Positions 6,288 to 8,597 of a stretch of DNA of 8,597 nt are shown here, piece after piece. The notes under the pieces were generated by a model. It saw only the letters and a list, made by a program, of their open reading frames with translations. It made no database searches and had not been told where the DNA came from. Every line of letters begins with the position of its first letter. Within the stretch, counting starts at the first letter, position 1. The position numbers and the translations under genes are program-made. Origin of the DNA: an uncultured euryarchaeote (GTDB lineage Archaea > Thermoplasmatota > Poseidoniia > Poseidoniales > Poseidoniaceae); NCBI GenBank assembly GCA_937892665.1, contig CALBJF010000006.1, forward strand, positions 1 through 8,597. The letters are read 5' to 3'.

Positions 6288-8597
6288 TCACAAATCCAAA
6301 TCATCAAGTAAACTCGACAGGCTGGTTGGCTCTTGGTTTGTTGGAGTCATTGAAGGTGTCGGTTGAGCAACAGGTGCAGGTGGTTGATTTGCTGCCACGT
6401 ATTGGTCGCCATAATATGCCCACTGTTCCATTGTCCATCCATGAGGAAGGCCACCTGCTGGAAGAGGTGGTCCTTGGTTGGCTTGAGGAGGTTGTTCAAA
6501 CGAAGGTTGAGCAACCGGCTGACTTGGTTGTGCTGCTTGTTCGAATGCAGGAGCTTCAGCAGGGGATTCATAGGTTGGTAAAGAGGCAGAGTCCCACATT
6601 TTGCTCGAAGCAGCTGTTTCAAGCAAATCTTCGGAAGGAGAACGTCGTGTCACTGCCAAGAATGAGGCAAGAACGAGCACAATGGCGACGAGTAAGATAA
6701 TCACAATGGACATGGTTTGGCTCACACCAATTGCTTCACTGAATTCTTCAAGAATACCTTCTGGTGGTTTTTCTTCAACTGAAATTATCATTGTCTTCGT
6801 ACTTGTTGCCAAATCGTCATCGGTTACTGTGAGTGTGATTGTCCATGTTCCCGCTGGTAAATCCTCTATTGAAATCGAGATGCCGGTTGAATCGACATCG
6901 CCTAATCCTTCTCCATCGAGATCCGTATCTTCCCATTCATAATCCCATACATAGAGCATATCGAGAAGATCTGATTCAGTATCAACTGTGCCAAATGCAG
7001 TTATGTTGAGCATGTCTCCTTCAACAAGATTGTCGATGGAACCATTTTCATAACTAATTTTTGCTGTAGGAATTCTATTCATAACCTTGACAACGGCTGA
7101 AAGAGACGCCTTCTCACCGTCATCATCCATGACCCACGCAGTGATTGTTCTGTATCCAGATGAATCCCACATGGTTTCAAGATGGTCGCCTTCGACATCA
7201 CAATCGTTGTTCATTGTTCCATCGAGGTCACTATCTGTTGTTCCATCAATATCCCAGCAAATTTCGAGAGTATCCATATCTGAAGCAGTATCGCTTCCCA
7301 TAACGTCGAATACAACCACGTCATTTTCAAAGACTGGCAAACCATCAATTCGATTAATAGCATCCAAGAAATTTGTTTGAGCCGTTATTGTTGGTGCTAC
7401 GTTTTCGATCGTAACCATTGCGAGTGATGGCTCGGATGAAACGCCATCATCATCCACAGCTCGTACGCTGATGACGTGTTGGCCAGTTGTTGGCCATGAT
7501 GTAGCCACATCCGAAGCAGAACCATCTGTGGAGACGGTCAAGTCAGGCATGATATCGCTGAGGTTCCAATTCAGAATAAGTTGGTCTCGATCATTAAGTG
7601 AATCAGATCCTTGTGCCCGTAGAATCACGGTCTGATCTTCTTCAAGAATCCAAGTTCCATTTGTGTCAAATGGGGTGTTGACGCCAGCAATCCATACTTC
7701 GATTTCACCGACTTCTGGTGCAATATTGAGTACGTTTAGACTAGAATTGATTTCGGTTTGAGCACCATCATCATCAGTTGCAATCGCTTTAATCTCAATA
7801 GGTCCTTCTTCCATTGGCGTGAAGGTACATGTAGGCTGCGTCAATCCTTCTTGGCAGTTAAGATCTGGCCATGAGATGGAAACCTGTTGTCCAGAAGGAG
7901 AGATTGTGTCAATGTCACCGCTGTCTGTTGCATCGATTGTGATTTGTGTTTCTACAGGAATCTCAGTAGGATGTGTGAGGTTCATGTAAGGTGCTCGGTT
8001 TAGAACTGTCACGTAATTAACGAGCGTAGTTGAATCCAATTCATCATCAGTGACGATGGTTGTTAGTTCCCATGCGCCACCATCAGTCCAATTCCAGGTC
8101 ATTGCACAATCAGGTGTCGTAATGACATCGATAAGGCCTGCTCGAGATTCGATTTCAAATCGGCATTCGACATCTCCACCATCAGGATCGAATGAAGCTC
8201 GGGCATCAATAAAGACATCCTCAAAGGAATATTTTCCTGACTCGATGATTATACTGCCATTTGGAGTTCGTCCGATGAAAATATCAACACTGGCTTGATT
8301 GTTGCTTCTGTTCGCATCCCCTGCAACCAACTGGTCAGGGTCGACAGTAAATGTAAGACTTTGACTTCCAATAGTGGCTCCTTCAGGAACAGTCCAATCA
8401 ACGTCGATTCGCTGTTCGCTGTAAGCATCAATAGCAGGAACAGCTTGTCGAATTGCTTCTCCACCTGGAACAATTACTTCCATCTCAGTTGATGGTGAAG
8501 TCAAAACACCACGGTTTTGTGCTGGTAAAGAGAAGGATAACAGGTCGCCAGGAAGTGCATTGTATCCAATTGATTTTGATAATGTTGCAACTTCACT
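6288..8597 (-). CDS. Large surface protein: CARDB-like plus five PKD/Ig-like domains, C-terminal TM and cytoplasmic tail (5' partial)
   Basis: The frame is open to the right edge, so the N-terminus is missing; the TTG at 8504 is internal. About 769 residues are visible. First comes a CARDB-like domain (ending TVDPDQLVAGDANRSNNQ), then five PKD/Ig-like domains, then a TM segment (bases ~6648-6713), then Arg-Arg and a ~118-residue Pro/Gln/Ala-rich tail ending SSLLDDLDL. The ectodomain is Asp-rich, with two loops that look calcium-binding. All six visible cysteines are extracellular, as three pairs each within one domain. The tail carries a Trp-rich motif, GWTMEQWAYYG. The protein is likely on the cell surface, C-terminally anchored, and used for adhesion or envelope structure (inference). 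Its stop abuts or overlaps the SepF-like start, so they are probably co-transcribed, with this gene upstream. Confidence 0.9.
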   Translation of the reverse strand, partial: SEVATLSKSIGYNALPGDLLSFSLPAQNRGVLTSPSTEMEVIVPGGEAIRQAVPAIDAYSEQRIDVDWTVPEGATIGSQSLTFTVDPDQLVAGDANRSNNQASVDIFIGRTPNGSIIIESGKYSFEDVFIDARASFDPDGGDVECRFEIESRAGLIDVITTPDCAMTWNWTDGGAWELTTIVTDDELDSTTLVNYVTVLNRAPYMNLTHPTEIPVETQITIDATDSGDIDTISPSGQQVSISWPDLNCQEGLTQPTCTFTPMEEGPIEIKAIATDDDGAQTEINSSLNVLNIAPEVGEIEVWIAGVNTPFDTNGTWILEEDQTVILRAQGSDSLNDRDQLILNWNLSDIMPDLTVSTDGSASDVATSWPTTGQHVISVRAVDDDGVSSEPSLAMVTIENVAPTITAQTNFLDAINRIDGLPVFENDVVVFDVMGSDTASDMDTLEICWDIDGTTDSDLDGTMNNDCDVEGDHLETMWDSSGYRTITAWVMDDDGEKASLSAVVKVMNRIPTAKISYENGSIDNLVEGDMLNITAFGTVDTESDLLDMLYVWDYEWEDTDLDGEGLGDVDSTGISISIEDLPAGTWTITLTVTDDDLATSTKTMIISVEEKPPEGILEEFSEAIGVSQTMSIVIILLVAIVLVLASFLAVTRRSPSEDLLETAASSKMWDSASLPTYESPAEAPAFEQAAQPSQPVAQPSFEQPPQANQGPPLPAGGLPHGWTMEQWAYYGDQYVAANQPPAPVAQPTPSMTPTNQEPTSLSSLLDDLDL
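6648..6713 (-). other. Transmembrane segment of the PKD surface protein
   Basis: About 22 hydrophobic residues (MSIVIILLVAIVLVLASF, then LAVT) are followed at once by Arg-Arg. By the positive-inside rule this puts the PKD domains outside and the Pro/Gln-rich tail inside. Confidence 0.9.
6774..8270 (-). repeat. Five tandem PKD/Ig-like domains within the surface protein
   Basis: Approximate domain bounds on the - strand: 8270-7992, 7991-7719, 7718-7392, 7391-7068 and 7067-6774. Each ends with an Asp-rich turn: VTDDEL, ATDDDG, AVDDDG, VMDDDG, VTDDDL. Four linkers share a pattern around Ala/Ile-Pro (NRAP, NIAP, NVAP, NRIP). The copies have diverged and lack obvious DNA identity, so the duplication is old. 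The boundaries are my estimate. Confidence 0.8.

Noticed and set aside
6281..6700. Open frames on both strands over the tail of the PKD protein
   Set aside because: They are by-products of the low-complexity Pro/Gln/Ala codons in the real gene; no recognisable protein features.
8502..8504. TTG at 8504 as the start of the PKD protein
   Set aside because: The frame stays open for 31 more codons to the right edge with domain-like sequence, and no signal peptide follows the TTG, which an exported protein would need.

Overview
The window looks like chromosomal DNA from a planktonic marine archaeon. The best guess is Candidatus Poseidoniales (Marine Group II, Thermoplasmatota), inferred from content rather than a database match. 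Pointers are an archaeal-type SepF-like protein, a single-domain KaiC/RAD55-family ATPase, a large Asp-rich PKD/Ig-like surface protein with a C-terminal membrane anchor and Pro/Gln-rich tail, and GGTGAT-type Shine-Dalgarno sequences. Coding density is very high. The only gap above 20 bases is about 95 nt between two divergent genes. I see no RNA genes, mobile elements or CRISPR arrays.

Layout: (1) bases 2-1231, + strand, the C-terminal part of a membrane-anchored protein with an exported domain, an acidic and Pro-rich cytoplasmic tail and a terminal zinc ribbon; it is cut by the left edge. (2) glmS, + strand, 9 nt downstream of gene 1; its real start is the TTG at 1241, not the GTG at 1232. 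(3) A KaiC-like ATPase, - strand, meeting glmS tail to tail with no gap. (4) A Maf-family nucleotide pyrophosphatase, + strand, divergent from the ATPase. (5) A 12-TM membrane protein of unknown function, - strand, overlapping the 3' end of maf by 9 nt. (6) A SepF-like protein, - strand. (7) A large PKD-domain surface protein, - strand, cut by the right edge.

Genes 7-6-5 read in that order on the - strand with tiny or no spacing, so they look like one operon: surface protein, SepF-like FtsZ anchor, polytopic membrane protein. This suggests a cell-envelope or division module, and it is the part most worth following up. Genes 1 and 2 form a second operon-like pair that ends in GlmS, the first committed step of amino-sugar synthesis for glycans and protein glycosylation. 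Maf is a nucleotide house-cleaning enzyme, and some Maf proteins are linked to division arrest.

A sequence-level theme: three genes inside operons (glmS, the SepF-like gene, the 12-TM gene) each have GTGA(T/C)-N4-start. The GTG of the Shine-Dalgarno lies exactly 9 nt, in frame, before the probable true start, so an automatic caller would add three false residues. For glmS this is settled by the need for an N-terminal cysteine.
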